This document shows, piece by piece, positions 1 to 8,192 of a stretch of DNA of 54,109 bases. The notes under the pieces were generated by a model that saw nothing but the letters and a program-made list of their open reading frames with translations, was not told the origin of the DNA and did not search any database. The stretch is from Bacteroidales bacterium (lineage in GTDB: Bacteria > Bacteroidota > Bacteroidia > Bacteroidales > WCHB1-69), in the NCBI GenBank assembly GCA_017964255.1, contig JAGCSI010000066.1, positions 1-54,109 of the forward strand, read 5' to 3'. The translations under genes and the position numbers were made by a program. Numbering within the stretch: position 1 is the stretch's first letter; each line of letters begins with the position of its first letter.

Positions 1-1
1 A

Positions 2-328
2 TATTATTATGATGACTATAAGTATATGCTGCCGGTGAAGGATTATTATGTGTTGGCTGACACCTCCACTACCTTGGAATATTATAAGAAAGTGGTGAAG
101 AACACTAATTTCATCGAGACGGGTAATTTGTTCAAATTTGCAGCTTCCAACACTCCTTCAGATGCGGTGTGGTCTTTCACTTTCTTTAACTCGGATGGAC
201 AGTTGAAAAAGGTTTTGAATGCTGATGTTGCCAGAAAGAGCGCTTTGAATGACCTGAAAATTTTCTCCTTCTCTCACGCGGTTCCCGTCCAAAATCTTGT
301 GGGAAGTAATATCTATCTGAAATTTTAG
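2..328 (+). CDS. 3' end of an unidentified protein (partial)
   Basis: The reading frame is open at the left edge of the window, so only the last 108 residues are visible and the true start lies outside. The fragment reads like the C-terminal part of a folded, mixed alpha/beta protein. It has a stretch DYYVLADTSTTLEYY, followed by aromatic and beta-rich segments, and it ends in SNIYLKF. The 'DYYVLADTS...L.YY' segment weakly recalls DUF3352-type proteins of Bacteroidota, in which a similar phrase precedes the end, but this is only a resemblance and no function is claimed. No membrane segment or catalytic motif is visible in the part present. A repeat-rich intergenic stretch follows. Confidence 0.6.
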   Translation, partial: YYYDDYKYMLPVKDYYVLADTSTTLEYYKKVVKNTNFIETGNLFKFAASNTPSDAVWSFTFFNSDGQLKKVLNADVARKSALNDLKIFSFSHAVPVQNLVGSNIYLKF

Positions 329-490
329 GGATTAGGGATTAGGGTTTAGGTGTCAGGTTACAGGTGCTAGAATTATGAATTCAAAATTCAAAATTCAAAA
401 CAAACCCTTTTAACCTTCCTAATCTTTTCATCCCGTAATCCTGTAATCCTATAATCCAACACTAACCCTTGTAACCTGAAACCTATTAAC
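329..490. repeat. Intergenic repeat cluster with inverted arms
   Basis: This gap contains short direct repeats (GGATTAG repeated from about 328; ATTCAAA repeated at 378-399; GTAATCCT-like units at 435-457). It also has an inverted pair, TCAGGTTACA at 353-362 and TGTAACCTGA at 470-479, so the whole element could fold back on itself. No open reading frame or clear -7 box is visible. It resembles the low-complexity intergenic repeats seen elsewhere in this window in style but not in exact sequence. Confidence 0.6.
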
Positions 491-491
491 T

Positions 492-1199
492 ATGAACAAA
501 GGTCGTCTCTATCTGATTCCATCCTCTTTAGGCGAGAAGGACTTTGACTTCCTCTTTCCTCGTTTCAATGCTGAAATCATCAACAGCATAGATGTATATA
601 TTGTGGAGGATCTGCGCACAGGCCGCCGTTTTTTGAAGAAATTAGGCTTGCAAAAGGCTATCGATGATTTGGAGTTTTTCCTGCTGAATGAGCATACGCA
701 AGGGGTGGATTTGAATGAGTATTTGCGTTGCTGCGAGGAAGGAAAGAATGTGGGTTTGATGTCTGATGCGGGAACTCCCTGCATCGCCGACCCTGGCAAT
801 GTGGTGGTGGCAAAAGCCCATCAGTTGGGAATAGAGGTTGTGCCGTTGATAGGTCCCAACTCCATCATTTTGGCCTTGATGGGGTCTGGTTTCAATGGAC
901 AGAGTTTTGCCTTCAATGGTTATTTGCCAGTGGAGCAGGATAGACGGGAAGAGCGCCTGAAAACCTTGGAAAACTTGGTCATCAAGTACAACCAGACACA
1001 GCTGTTTATTGAGACACCGTATCGAAACAATCATTTGTTCCAGTCCATTCTGCGGGTGTGCAAGCCAGACACACGTCTTTGCATTGCCTGTAATATGGCC
1101 ACCGACGAGCAGTTCCTGAAATCACAGTCCGTAGCTCGCTGGCGCAAGGAACAGATAGACTTGCACAAAAAGCCTACCGTTTTCGTTTTAGGAAGGTAA
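492..1199 (+). CDS. SAM-dependent methyltransferase, RsmI-like (tetrapyrrole methylase fold)
   Basis: This 235-residue protein belongs to the tetrapyrrole methylase superfamily. It is most like the shorter Bacteroidota relatives of RsmI, which methylates the 2'-OH of C1402 in 16S rRNA. The signature segment GLMSDAGTPCIADPG lies near residues 90-105, and a glycine-rich SAM-binding segment with GPNSIILALMGSG follows near 120-132. The N-terminal VEDLRTGRRFLKKLG also fits the family. At 235 residues it is shorter than typical RsmI (about 280) and lacks the usual C-terminal extension. The genome may therefore encode a separate canonical RsmI, and the exact substrate is an inference. No close upstream partner gene is seen. 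Confidence 0.87.
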   Translation: MNKGRLYLIPSSLGEKDFDFLFPRFNAEIINSIDVYIVEDLRTGRRFLKKLGLQKAIDDLEFFLLNEHTQGVDLNEYLRCCEEGKNVGLMSDAGTPCIADPGNVVVAKAHQLGIEVVPLIGPNSIILALMGSGFNGQSFAFNGYLPVEQDRREERLKTLENLVIKYNQTQLFIETPYRNNHLFQSILRVCKPDTRLCIACNMATDEQFLKSQSVARWRKEQIDLHKKPTVFVLGR

Positions 1200-1205
1200 T
1201 TTGAT

Positions 1206-1326
1206 TTGAATAGCTGTGAGCTGAGAGCCGAGGGTTATGAGCTATGAGCTGTGAGCATTCAGTTTTCAGTTATCAATTTTCAACTGTCAATTGTCAATTG
1301 TCAATTATCAATTGTCAACTGTTAAT
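1206..1326. repeat. AT-rich CAATTGTC repeat, overlapping the end of the M50 gene
   Basis: The left half carries direct repeats of GAGCTGTGAGC/TATGAGCT (about 1211-1256). The right half is a run of palindromic CAATTGTCAATTGTC units (about 1273-1320). Read on the minus strand, the run contains TTGACAATTGA and supplies the TGA stop of the neighbouring M50 peptidase gene. Related CAATTGTC or AATTAGCAAATT runs occur near 15.5, 40.1 and 45.9 kb. Confidence 0.7.
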
Positions 1327-1989
1327 GACCATCATCGCACTCAAGTAGGCCATCCAGCAGGAGAAGGCCAAGAAGAGCAAAGCCCAGAAGAATGCTGGAA
1401 TGTGGGTGAATTTGGCGAGGTTGGCGGCATCGCCGGCAGAATGCCCGTCTTTGATGCTGAGCACCAGCAGGATAAAGGAGGAGGAGACCGCCTCAATCAT
1501 TACTACGATGGCGTATAACAAAGCAGCAATATTGATATATTGTTGATTGTCAGTGTATAATAGCCATGTATTAAGGGCGCAGAAAAGGATAATCCATATC
1601 AAGCCGTACCAGTTGCGGATCCAGAATATCAGCATTACCACCATCAGGATGGAGAGGCCGATAACCAGTCCTTTCTGATAACCTACTTCGTTGAGGTAGC
1701 AGCAGAACCAGCCGGCAAAAGCGGCGAAAGGATAGCCGGCAAGGGATACCAATATATTGCCTATTGTGGTGGGACATTGGGTGACGGTGCTGCCAGAGGT
1801 GTCGCGCATCAGTTCTATTTTATGTACCTTTCCCTGCATAATCAAAGCCATCATGGCATGACCAAACTCATGGATGGCGGTATTGATGATATTGAAGAAT
1901 TTACCGACAACAGGTATTCTCGGTAAAATCAAGGCTATCGGAATGAAGATGTAAATAGCCGGAATGCCGAAAAGAGTCAGCGATTTCAT
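1315..1989 (-). CDS. M50-type membrane metallopeptidase family protein
   Basis: The 224-residue product is very hydrophobic, with about six predicted membrane helices. It carries a zinc metallopeptidase HExxH motif (H40-E-F-G-H44) at the end of the first helical region, as in the M50B-like family of intramembrane proteases. A second metal-ligand motif of the classical NPDG type is not obvious, so catalytic activity is an inference. The gene starts 37 bp after the stop of the penicillin-binding protein 1A gene and reads the same way, so the two are probably co-transcribed. The last residues (VINS) and the stop codon lie inside an intergenic CAATTGTC repeat, which suggests the C-terminus was set by repeat insertion. 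A regulatory role in the envelope is plausible but not shown. Confidence 0.8.
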   Translation of the reverse strand: MKSLTLFGIPAIYIFIPIALILPRIPVVGKFFNIINTAIHEFGHAMMALIMQGKVHKIELMRDTSGSTVTQCPTTIGNILVSLAGYPFAAFAGWFCCYLNEVGYQKGLVIGLSILMVVMLIFWIRNWYGLIWIILFCALNTWLLYTDNQQYINIAALLYAIVVMIEAVSSSFILLVLSIKDGHSAGDAANLAKFTHIPAFFWALLFLAFSCWMAYLSAMMVINS

Positions 1990-2026
1990 GAGGATTCAGC
2001 TTTGAAACAATGCCTTTGGGCTGGTT

Positions 2027-4327
2027 TTAGTCGAAGCTGATTTGCTTGCGTTTTTCCTGGGCGGCGGCATCCTCACAGCCTGTAGCCGGGTCACCTCTGA
2101 AGGCATCGGGAACGGTGAAACTGTAGCCGTTGCCTTGGGTCTCCACAATTCTCTTATAGGGCAGTTCTGGGTCGTTATAACACTTCTGCATGAAGAGTCC
2201 GAAGACGGGTAGGGCGGTACGGGCGCCCTGTCCCAAGGCGGTGGAGCGGAAGTGAGCGGCACGATCTTCGCAACCCACCCATACACCGCAGGTAATCACC
2301 GGTGTATAGCCCACAAACCAACCGTCGGATTGGTTGTCGGTGGTGCCGGTCTTGCCTCCCAGCGGGAAGGACAGCTCGTATTGTCCGCGCAAACGGCGGC
2401 CAGTACCGAAGTCCACCACACCTTGCATCAGACGTACGGTCTTGAATGCGGTCACCTGGTCAATGGCCTCGTTGGTCTTGGGTACGTAGGTGAAGATGAC
2501 GTTACCCTCTTTGTCGCATATTTTGGTGATGAACGTAGGTTCTACATACACCCCTTGGTTGGGGAAGCAGTTGATGGCGCCAACCTGCTCATACAGCGAA
2601 AGCTCGCAAGCTCCCAAGCAGATGGCGGGAACGGCTGGGATGTCGGAGGTCATACCCATGCGGCGCACCAGCTCGATGACGGCATTGGGACCGTATTGCT
2701 TCATGATGTAGGCAGACACTTGGTTCAGTGACTGAGCCAGAGCCTCTCGCAGCGGCATCATCTGGCCTTCTTTGTAATGTCCTGAGTTACGTGGGGTCCA
2801 GGTGCGTCCGTCGGGCAGATGGATGGTGACGGGGATGTTGGGCACCAGGGTACAGGGCGAGTAATCGCCGGTGGACATGGCCACGGTATAGACGTATGGT
2901 TTGAAGGTAGAGCCTACCTGACGGCGTGACAGTTTGACGTGGTCATATTGGAAATACTTGTAATTGGTACCGCCCACGTAGGCTTTTACATGGCCGCTGT
3001 TCACATCCACAGCCATCAGTCCGCAATGCAGGAACGATTTGATATAGCGGATGGAGTCCATAGGAGTCATCACGGTGTCTTTCATGCCGTTCCATGAGAA
3101 AACTTTCATTTTCACTTTCGTGTTGAAAGCCTTCCTGATTTCCTCTTCCGAAGCGCCAGCGTCTTTCATGCGCTGATAGCGTTCGGAGCGGCGCATGGCG
3201 GAGGTGAGGATACGGTCGGTCTCTTCCTTGCTCAAATTGGCAAAAGGAGCATTCTCCTTGCCTCGCCAGTGTTCGAAGAACATGGGTTGCAGATATTGGC
3301 AAACGTGCTCATAAACAGCTTCCTCGGCATGTTTCTGCATTCTGGAGTCGATGGTGGTGTAAATGCGGAGACCGTCGCTGTAGATATCGTAATGTGAGCC
3401 GTCTGGCTTGGGGTTGTTCTTGCACCATTCGTTCATGTACAGACGCAAGTACTCGCGGAAATAGGTGGCGCTGCCTGCGGTGTGGTCCTGAACAGAGAAG
3501 TTGGACATGTCGATGGGCAGTTGCTGTAAGGAATCGCATTCAGCATCAGTGAGATATTTGTATTTGTTCATCTGGGCCAACACCGTGTTGCGGCGCTCGG
3601 TGGCGGCGTTGGGATGGCGTGTGGGACTGTATTTGGTCGGCGCTTTCAGCATGCCTACCAGCAGGGCGGCTTCTTCCGTGTTCAGCTCCAACGGAGTCTT
3701 GTTGAAATAAGTTTTGGCAGCCGATTTGATACCCATGGAGTTGTTGCCGAAATCCACGGTGTTGAGGTACAGGGCCATGATTTCGTTTTTCGAGAATTCA
3801 TGTTCCAGCTTGACGGCAACTACCCATTCTTTGAATTTGGTGAGCACCAACTTGGCTTTGCTGGCATTGGGATCACGGGGAAAAAGGTTCTTGGCCAGCT
3901 GCTGGGTAATGGTACTGCCGCCGCCCTTGTGGTTGTGAGTCAACACACCGAAACCTACACGGAACAATGCCCGTAAGTCAATGCCGGAATGCTTGTAAAA
4001 ACGGGCGTCCTCGGTGGCAATCAGAGCGTTCACCATGTAGGGTGAAATCTCGTCGAACTTGCAATTCGAGCGGTTCTCGAAATAGTATTTTCCTAACAAT
4101 TCGCCATCGCAGGAATATACTTCCGTAGCCTGGTTGGTTTCAGGGTTTTCCAGTTCGGCCAGCGAGGGCATAAAGCCGAGCCATCCTAGGGATATAAAAG
4201 TGAAAAGAAACGCAAGTAACAATATACAGGAAGCATAAACAAACCAAAACGGTTTAATCCACTTGCTGTAGCCGACTCTTGACTTTTTCTCTTTCTTAGG
4301 TTTTTCTGTTTTTCCGCTGCTGTACAT
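2027..4327 (-). CDS. mrcA: Penicillin-binding protein 1A (bifunctional transglycosylase/transpeptidase)
   Basis: This class A PBP of 766 residues polymerises lipid II into glycan strands and cross-links the peptides in the periplasm. A basic cytoplasmic start is followed by one membrane anchor (about residues 26-50). The glycosyltransferase 51 domain has the catalytic Glu106 in ATEDARFYKHSG and the segment GGGSTITQQLAKNLFP (about 135-150). The transpeptidase domain shows the three canonical motifs: SxxK (S473-T-F-K476), SxN (S533-L-N535) and KTG (K659-T-G661). Length and motif order fit the family. The gene is divergent from the Mrp ATPase gene, and a -7 box lies 30 bp upstream. The symbol could equally be ponA. 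A monofunctional GT51 enzyme is also encoded near 49 kb. Confidence 0.95.
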   Translation of the reverse strand: MYSSGKTEKPKKEKKSRVGYSKWIKPFWFVYASCILLLAFLFTFISLGWLGFMPSLAELENPETNQATEVYSCDGELLGKYYFENRSNCKFDEISPYMVNALIATEDARFYKHSGIDLRALFRVGFGVLTHNHKGGGSTITQQLAKNLFPRDPNASKAKLVLTKFKEWVVAVKLEHEFSKNEIMALYLNTVDFGNNSMGIKSAAKTYFNKTPLELNTEEAALLVGMLKAPTKYSPTRHPNAATERRNTVLAQMNKYKYLTDAECDSLQQLPIDMSNFSVQDHTAGSATYFREYLRLYMNEWCKNNPKPDGSHYDIYSDGLRIYTTIDSRMQKHAEEAVYEHVCQYLQPMFFEHWRGKENAPFANLSKEETDRILTSAMRRSERYQRMKDAGASEEEIRKAFNTKVKMKVFSWNGMKDTVMTPMDSIRYIKSFLHCGLMAVDVNSGHVKAYVGGTNYKYFQYDHVKLSRRQVGSTFKPYVYTVAMSTGDYSPCTLVPNIPVTIHLPDGRTWTPRNSGHYKEGQMMPLREALAQSLNQVSAYIMKQYGPNAVIELVRRMGMTSDIPAVPAICLGACELSLYEQVGAINCFPNQGVYVEPTFITKICDKEGNVIFTYVPKTNEAIDQVTAFKTVRLMQGVVDFGTGRRLRGQYELSFPLGGKTGTTDNQSDGWFVGYTPVITCGVWVGCEDRAAHFRSTALGQGARTALPVFGLFMQKCYNDPELPYKRIVETQGNGYSFTVPDAFRGDPATGCEDAAAQEKRKQISFD

Positions 4328-4356
4328 AATTATCGCTAATTATTGTAATTTAATCA

Positions 4357-4365
4357 GCAAAGATA
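4357..4365 (-). promoter_or_regulatory. -7 box for the PBP1A gene
   Basis: On the minus strand the sequence reads TATCTTTGC, a perfect match to the Bacteroidota sigma-ABfr -7 consensus TAnnTTTGC, 30 bp before the PBP1A start codon. A good -33 TTTG at the usual distance is not evident, so strength is uncertain. Confidence 0.55.
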
Positions 4366-4469
4366 AGTATAATTTTTGACATTGAATGAATTACACTGCA
4401 TTTTTGTCAACAGAAAAAGGTGTATAGCCAAAGCATTATGATGTTGGTAAATTCCTATGAAACATCCTG

Positions 4470-4500
4470 TTGAACTTCAAAAAAATTGTGTTATCTTTGC
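4470..4500 (+). promoter_or_regulatory. Promoter of the Mrp ATPase gene
   Basis: A TTG -33 element (4470-4472) is followed after 19 bp by TATCTTTGC (4492-4500), matching the Bacteroidota housekeeping promoter in both boxes and spacing. It lies about 60 bp before the Mrp start codon and is divergent from the PBP1A promoter. Confidence 0.7.
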
Positions 4501-4562
4501 AAACTTGTTTTTTGAGTAAGAAATAAATGTAAATACGTTATTATCAATAATTTAAATGAATT

Positions 4563-5471
4563 ATGCTGACAAAAAGTAAAATCAAAGGTGTGAAACATAT
4601 TATTGTGGTGGCTTCCGGTAAAGGTGGCGTGGGTAAATCCACGGTTTCCGCTAACCTTGCCATCATGCTGGCCAAAAAAGGATATAAAACCGCTTTGCTG
4701 GATGCGGATGTCTATGGACCTTCTATTCCCAAGATGTTTGACTTGGAAGACCAAATGGTGGAAGTGACTATGGGTGAGGATGGTAAGGAATACATGAAGC
4801 CTATGGAAAAATATGGAGTGAAAATCAACTCCATCGGTTTTCTGGTGCCCAGCGACAAAGCGGTCATTTGGAGAGGACCTCTGGCTGGTGGCGCTTTGGC
4901 CCAGCTGTTTACCCAGACCGTTTGGGGAGATATCGACTATATGATTGTGGACTTTCCTCCGGGAACTGGCGATGTACAGATTTCTGCTATACAGCAGTTT
5001 AAGATTGCCGGCGCCATTATTGTGACCACCCCTCAGGTAATTGCCGTAAATGATGCCCGCAAGGGTGCTGAGATGTTTTCTCCTGAAAATATGAATGTGC
5101 CGCTCTTTGGTGTGGTGGAGAATATGGCTTGGTTCACTCCGAAGCAGCATCCCGAAGAGAAGTATTTCCTGTTTGGACAGGGCGGTGGATTGACGTTGGC
5201 TCGTGAGTTCAATACTACTTTATTGGCCCAAATTCCATTGGTTCAGGAAGTTGGCGAAGCCGCTGAAAAGGGCGGTAACCTGATGGATCAAGACAATGCC
5301 CTCATTAACCAGGCTTTCGAGAGTTTGGCCGACGAGGTGGTTTACCAGTTGGAGAACGCTCCCATCGAGGAAGTGGAACATGAGCACGAGCATTGCGATC
5401 GTGAGGATTGCGACCATTCAGATTCCTGTACCCACGACTGTTCCACCTGCGGACATGCCTGTCATCACTAA
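4563..5471 (+). CDS. Mrp/NBP35-type P-loop ATPase with Cys/His-rich tail
   Basis: This deviant Walker A ATPase of the Mrp/ApbC/NBP35 family acts in iron-sulfur cluster carriage or assembly. The P-loop GKGGVGKST spans residues 19-27, and the family segments [16 protein letters not shown] and DFPPGTGD follow in order. The usual N-terminal DUF59 (MIP18-like) domain of Bacteroidota Mrp proteins is absent: the P-loop starts only 18 residues in, and no upstream in-frame extension is open. As in other Bacteroidota, the central CxxC is missing ([19 protein letters not shown] instead). The last 31 residues are unusual, with six cysteines and eight histidines, acidic residues between them and HACHH at the end. 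This tail looks metal-binding and may replace the missing cluster ligands, which is an inference. The next gene starts 27 bp downstream. Confidence 0.9.
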   Translation: MLTKSKIKGVKHIIVVASGKGGVGKSTVSANLAIMLAKKGYKTALLDADVYGPSIPKMFDLEDQMVEVTMGEDGKEYMKPMEKYGVKINSIGFLVPSDKAVIWRGPLAGGALAQLFTQTVWGDIDYMIVDFPPGTGDVQISAIQQFKIAGAIIVTTPQVIAVNDARKGAEMFSPENMNVPLFGVVENMAWFTPKQHPEEKYFLFGQGGGLTLAREFNTTLLAQIPLVQEVGEAAEKGGNLMDQDNALINQAFESLADEVVYQLENAPIEEVEHEHEHCDREDCDHSDSCTHDCSTCGHACHH

Positions 5472-5498
5472 AATAAGCTCCTCTGTTTTTTTTGCTGC

Positions 5499-6938
5499 AT
5501 GAAGAGCTACAAGATTCTGATTTTCATTTTGTCGGTTATCGCTATTCTGGCGGTGGTGGCTATGATTTTCCCTGAAGACGGAGTGAAAATCGGAAACACG
5601 GAGTTGCGTTTTCCCACCATCGAAGAAGTGTTGGTGCGCGAGCCTTTGGAAACCGAAACCATTGATCCGCTGGTCGCTCTTCAGGACTCCATCAAAATGG
5701 AGGAATTACGCTCCCTGAAAGATACTTTGGCGCATTACAAAGAGGTGTTTATTGGGGATGCGGGACAGTTTTACTTCCCGAACGATGACATCACTTTCTT
5801 CGACAAGGTGTTTGATGAAATGCATAGGGCGAAGGCCAATCATCGGATTATAAGAATTATGCACTATGGCGATTCGCAAATAGAGATGGACCGCTTGTCG
5901 GCCAATCTGCGCGAATGGTTCCAGTCGGTGTTTGGTGGCGGTGGTCCTGGCATGTTGCCGGCAATACAGACCATCCCGTCGGCGGTGGTGTCGCAGCGTG
6001 CTACAGGTGATTTGACAGCCTATGCTCCTTACGGAGATGCGGGTGAGAGAACCTCTTCAGGAAACTATGGCATCATGGCCAAGAGTTACCGTATGGGCAG
6101 CTCCGCAGTGGTCAATATTTATGCTTCCAAGCATAATGCCGCCCGTGAGCGGGTGAAGCATTTCTCTTCTGTAAAAATATTGGTGAACGACCGCACAGGC
6201 AATTTCAATGCCACGGTGACGGCTCGGGGGCGGCAGCAGAAGTATGAGATGGCCAGTCCAGGCAAAGGTATCCAGCTTTTGCAGTGCCAGTTGGATACGG
6301 AAGCTACTACCTTGATCGTCAAAATGTCGGGTTCGTCGGATATTTATGGCATTATGGTGGATGACGGTTACGGCGTGAATGTGGACAATATCCCTTTGCG
6401 AGGCTGTTCGGGCACGATCTTCACCCAGCTGAAAGACACCATGCTGCAGCGTTGCTATGAGTTGTCGGATGTGGGCATCATTCTGCTCCAGTTCGGCGGT
6501 AATTCGGTGCCGGCCATCTACAACGACGCCAGCATTCAGAAGTTCAAAGAGTCTACTTCCAAGCAAATCAGATATATCCATTCGCTGTATCCCAAAGCGA
6601 AAATTGTTTATATTGGTCCATCTGACATGTCCACCCGCAAAGGAGGCAGCCTGCGCACCTATCCTTGCCTGCCAGGGCTGATTACCGCCCTGAAAGAGGC
6701 AGCCCACGAGAATGGAGCCGCTTATTGGGACTTGTATGCCGCTATGGGAGGCGAGAATTCCATGATTCAGTGGGTGAAATCAGGTTGGGCAGGTCCCGAC
6801 TATGTGCATTTTACCCCTAAGGGAGCGGAAATAATGGGTGATATTATGGCGAAATCTTTTGAAGAAGTCTATAATTTCTACAAATTACGCAAGAATACTG
6901 ACAAATCTCAATTGGATTCGCTATGGACCGCAAAATAA
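5499..6938 (+). CDS. SGNH/GDSL-like hydrolase, membrane-anchored (first of a pair)
   Basis: The product has 479 residues with an N-terminal membrane helix or uncleaved signal (about residues 5-24), placing the rest in the periplasm. Block I of the SGNH fold is HYGDSQ with Ser126. The final block is PDYVHF with Asp434 and His437, giving the expected Ser/Asp/His set. Middle regions are rich in beta strands and contain LLQFGGNS, likely the Asn-containing block. In Bacteroidota, pairs of such proteins are thought to act as O-acetyl transferases or esterases on glycans, often beside an MBOAT acyltransferase, but no MBOAT gene is present here, so the substrate is unknown. The next, related gene overlaps it by 16 bp. 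Confidence 0.82.
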   Translation: MKSYKILIFILSVIAILAVVAMIFPEDGVKIGNTELRFPTIEEVLVREPLETETIDPLVALQDSIKMEELRSLKDTLAHYKEVFIGDAGQFYFPNDDITFFDKVFDEMHRAKANHRIIRIMHYGDSQIEMDRLSANLREWFQSVFGGGGPGMLPAIQTIPSAVVSQRATGDLTAYAPYGDAGERTSSGNYGIMAKSYRMGSSAVVNIYASKHNAARERVKHFSSVKILVNDRTGNFNATVTARGRQQKYEMASPGKGIQLLQCQLDTEATTLIVKMSGSSDIYGIMVDDGYGVNVDNIPLRGCSGTIFTQLKDTMLQRCYELSDVGIILLQFGGNSVPAIYNDASIQKFKESTSKQIRYIHSLYPKAKIVYIGPSDMSTRKGGSLRTYPCLPGLITALKEAAHENGAAYWDLYAAMGGENSMIQWVKSGWAGPDYVHFTPKGAEIMGDIMAKSFEEVYNFYKLRKNTDKSQLDSLWTAK

Positions 6939-8164
6939 TATTTCTTTTTTGCCTGTTGCTGAGTCTGTCCTTCTGTCCGCTGTTCGCCCAAATGGAAAAG
7001 CGGGCGTTGGATACATTGGAGTTCGCCAATTTTGAAGCGGATACTTTTGCTTTTGACATTCAGAATTCGAAATTAATACCTTTCTTTCAGAAGTTTGACG
7101 AGGTGGTCAATACCGGCGAGGGCAATGTGAATATCCTGCATCTGGGCTCCTCGCATGTGCAGGCTGGTACGCTTTCCCATACCATCCGTAGAAATCTCCT
7201 GTTGTCTTATCCGCATTTGACGGCCCGCAGGGGCATGTTATTCCCGTATTCGGCGGCCAACAAGTGCAACAATCCCGCTGACTATAAGGTAAAGCGTTCT
7301 TGCGAGTTCCAACTGATCCGCAATGTGTATCAGGAACACCTTACGCCGCTGGGAGCCACGGGTATTGCCGTATATGTGCAGGGACAGCCGGCCGAGATCA
7401 AAATCACCCTGAGCGACGAGGATTTGGAATTCTGTACCAACAGGATTATCGTGCTGGGCGAGTCCAACAATGGCAAGGTGGTGCCCTGGATTCGGGTAGA
7501 CACTATCTACTATTATCCTGTGATTAAAGATCCGGACTTGCGACGTTTTGTATTTGACGTTAAAGATTTCACAGATTCTTTCACCGTGGTGATGCCCTGT
7601 GATTCCACCGAAAGGTTTACGCTGACCGGTGTCTTTTTGGACAACGACAGTCCGGGGCTCACTTTCCATTCCATTGGCGTGAATGGGGCCGACTTGGACG
7701 ACTATCTTCGTTGTCCCTATTTCGAGTTGGATATGGAGTTGTTGCAGCCCGATATGGTGATTTTCGGTATCGGAATCAATGATGCCAATAGCGATCATTT
7801 CGACTCCCTGACTTTCAAAAACAGGTATCTGCAACTGATTCAACGCATCCAGAAAGTGAATCCCGAATGTGCCTTTGTGTTCATCACCAATAATGATTCA
7901 TACAAAAAGGTTTCGAGACGCAATTATGTGGTGAATAAAAACAATCTTCAGGTTCGGGAGGTGTTTTACCGTCTGGCCGATTTGACCCAAGGGGCGGTTT
8001 GGGATCAGTTTGACATCATGGGCGGTCTGAAATCAATGGATAAATGGCGCCAGAGCGGCTATGCCCAAACCGACCGCATTCATTTCACAGTAAAAGGATA
8101 CAAGTTGCTAGGAGATTTGTTCTTCAATGCCTTTGTCGATGCCCACGACAAAGCGCTTCAATAG
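6923..8164 (+). CDS. SGNH-like hydrolase, secreted (second of a pair)
   Basis: This 413-residue protein has a cleavable signal peptide (cleavage after PLFAQ, about residue 23). Block I reads HLGSSHVQAG with the likely nucleophile Ser77. The usual GDS is GSS here, as in some AlgJ/AlgX-like acetyltransferases, where the Asp is not strictly kept. GIGIND supplies the Gly/Asn block, and DRIHFTVKG supplies Asp384 and His387. It overlaps the preceding SGNH gene by 16 bp and shares its overall plan, so the two look like diverged duplicates that work together on a periplasmic or surface glycan. That partnership is an inference from position and fold. It ends 28 bp before a convergent minus-strand gene. 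Confidence 0.82.
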   Translation: MDRKIIFLFCLLLSLSFCPLFAQMEKRALDTLEFANFEADTFAFDIQNSKLIPFFQKFDEVVNTGEGNVNILHLGSSHVQAGTLSHTIRRNLLLSYPHLTARRGMLFPYSAANKCNNPADYKVKRSCEFQLIRNVYQEHLTPLGATGIAVYVQGQPAEIKITLSDEDLEFCTNRIIVLGESNNGKVVPWIRVDTIYYYPVIKDPDLRRFVFDVKDFTDSFTVVMPCDSTERFTLTGVFLDNDSPGLTFHSIGVNGADLDDYLRCPYFELDMELLQPDMVIFGIGINDANSDHFDSLTFKNRYLQLIQRIQKVNPECAFVFITNNDSYKKVSRRNYVVNKNNLQVREVFYRLADLTQGAVWDQFDIMGGLKSMDKWRQSGYAQTDRIHFTVKGYKLLGDLFFNAFVDAHDKALQ

Positions 8165-8192
8165 TGAAGATGTCTCGTTATAATCAGCGTCG

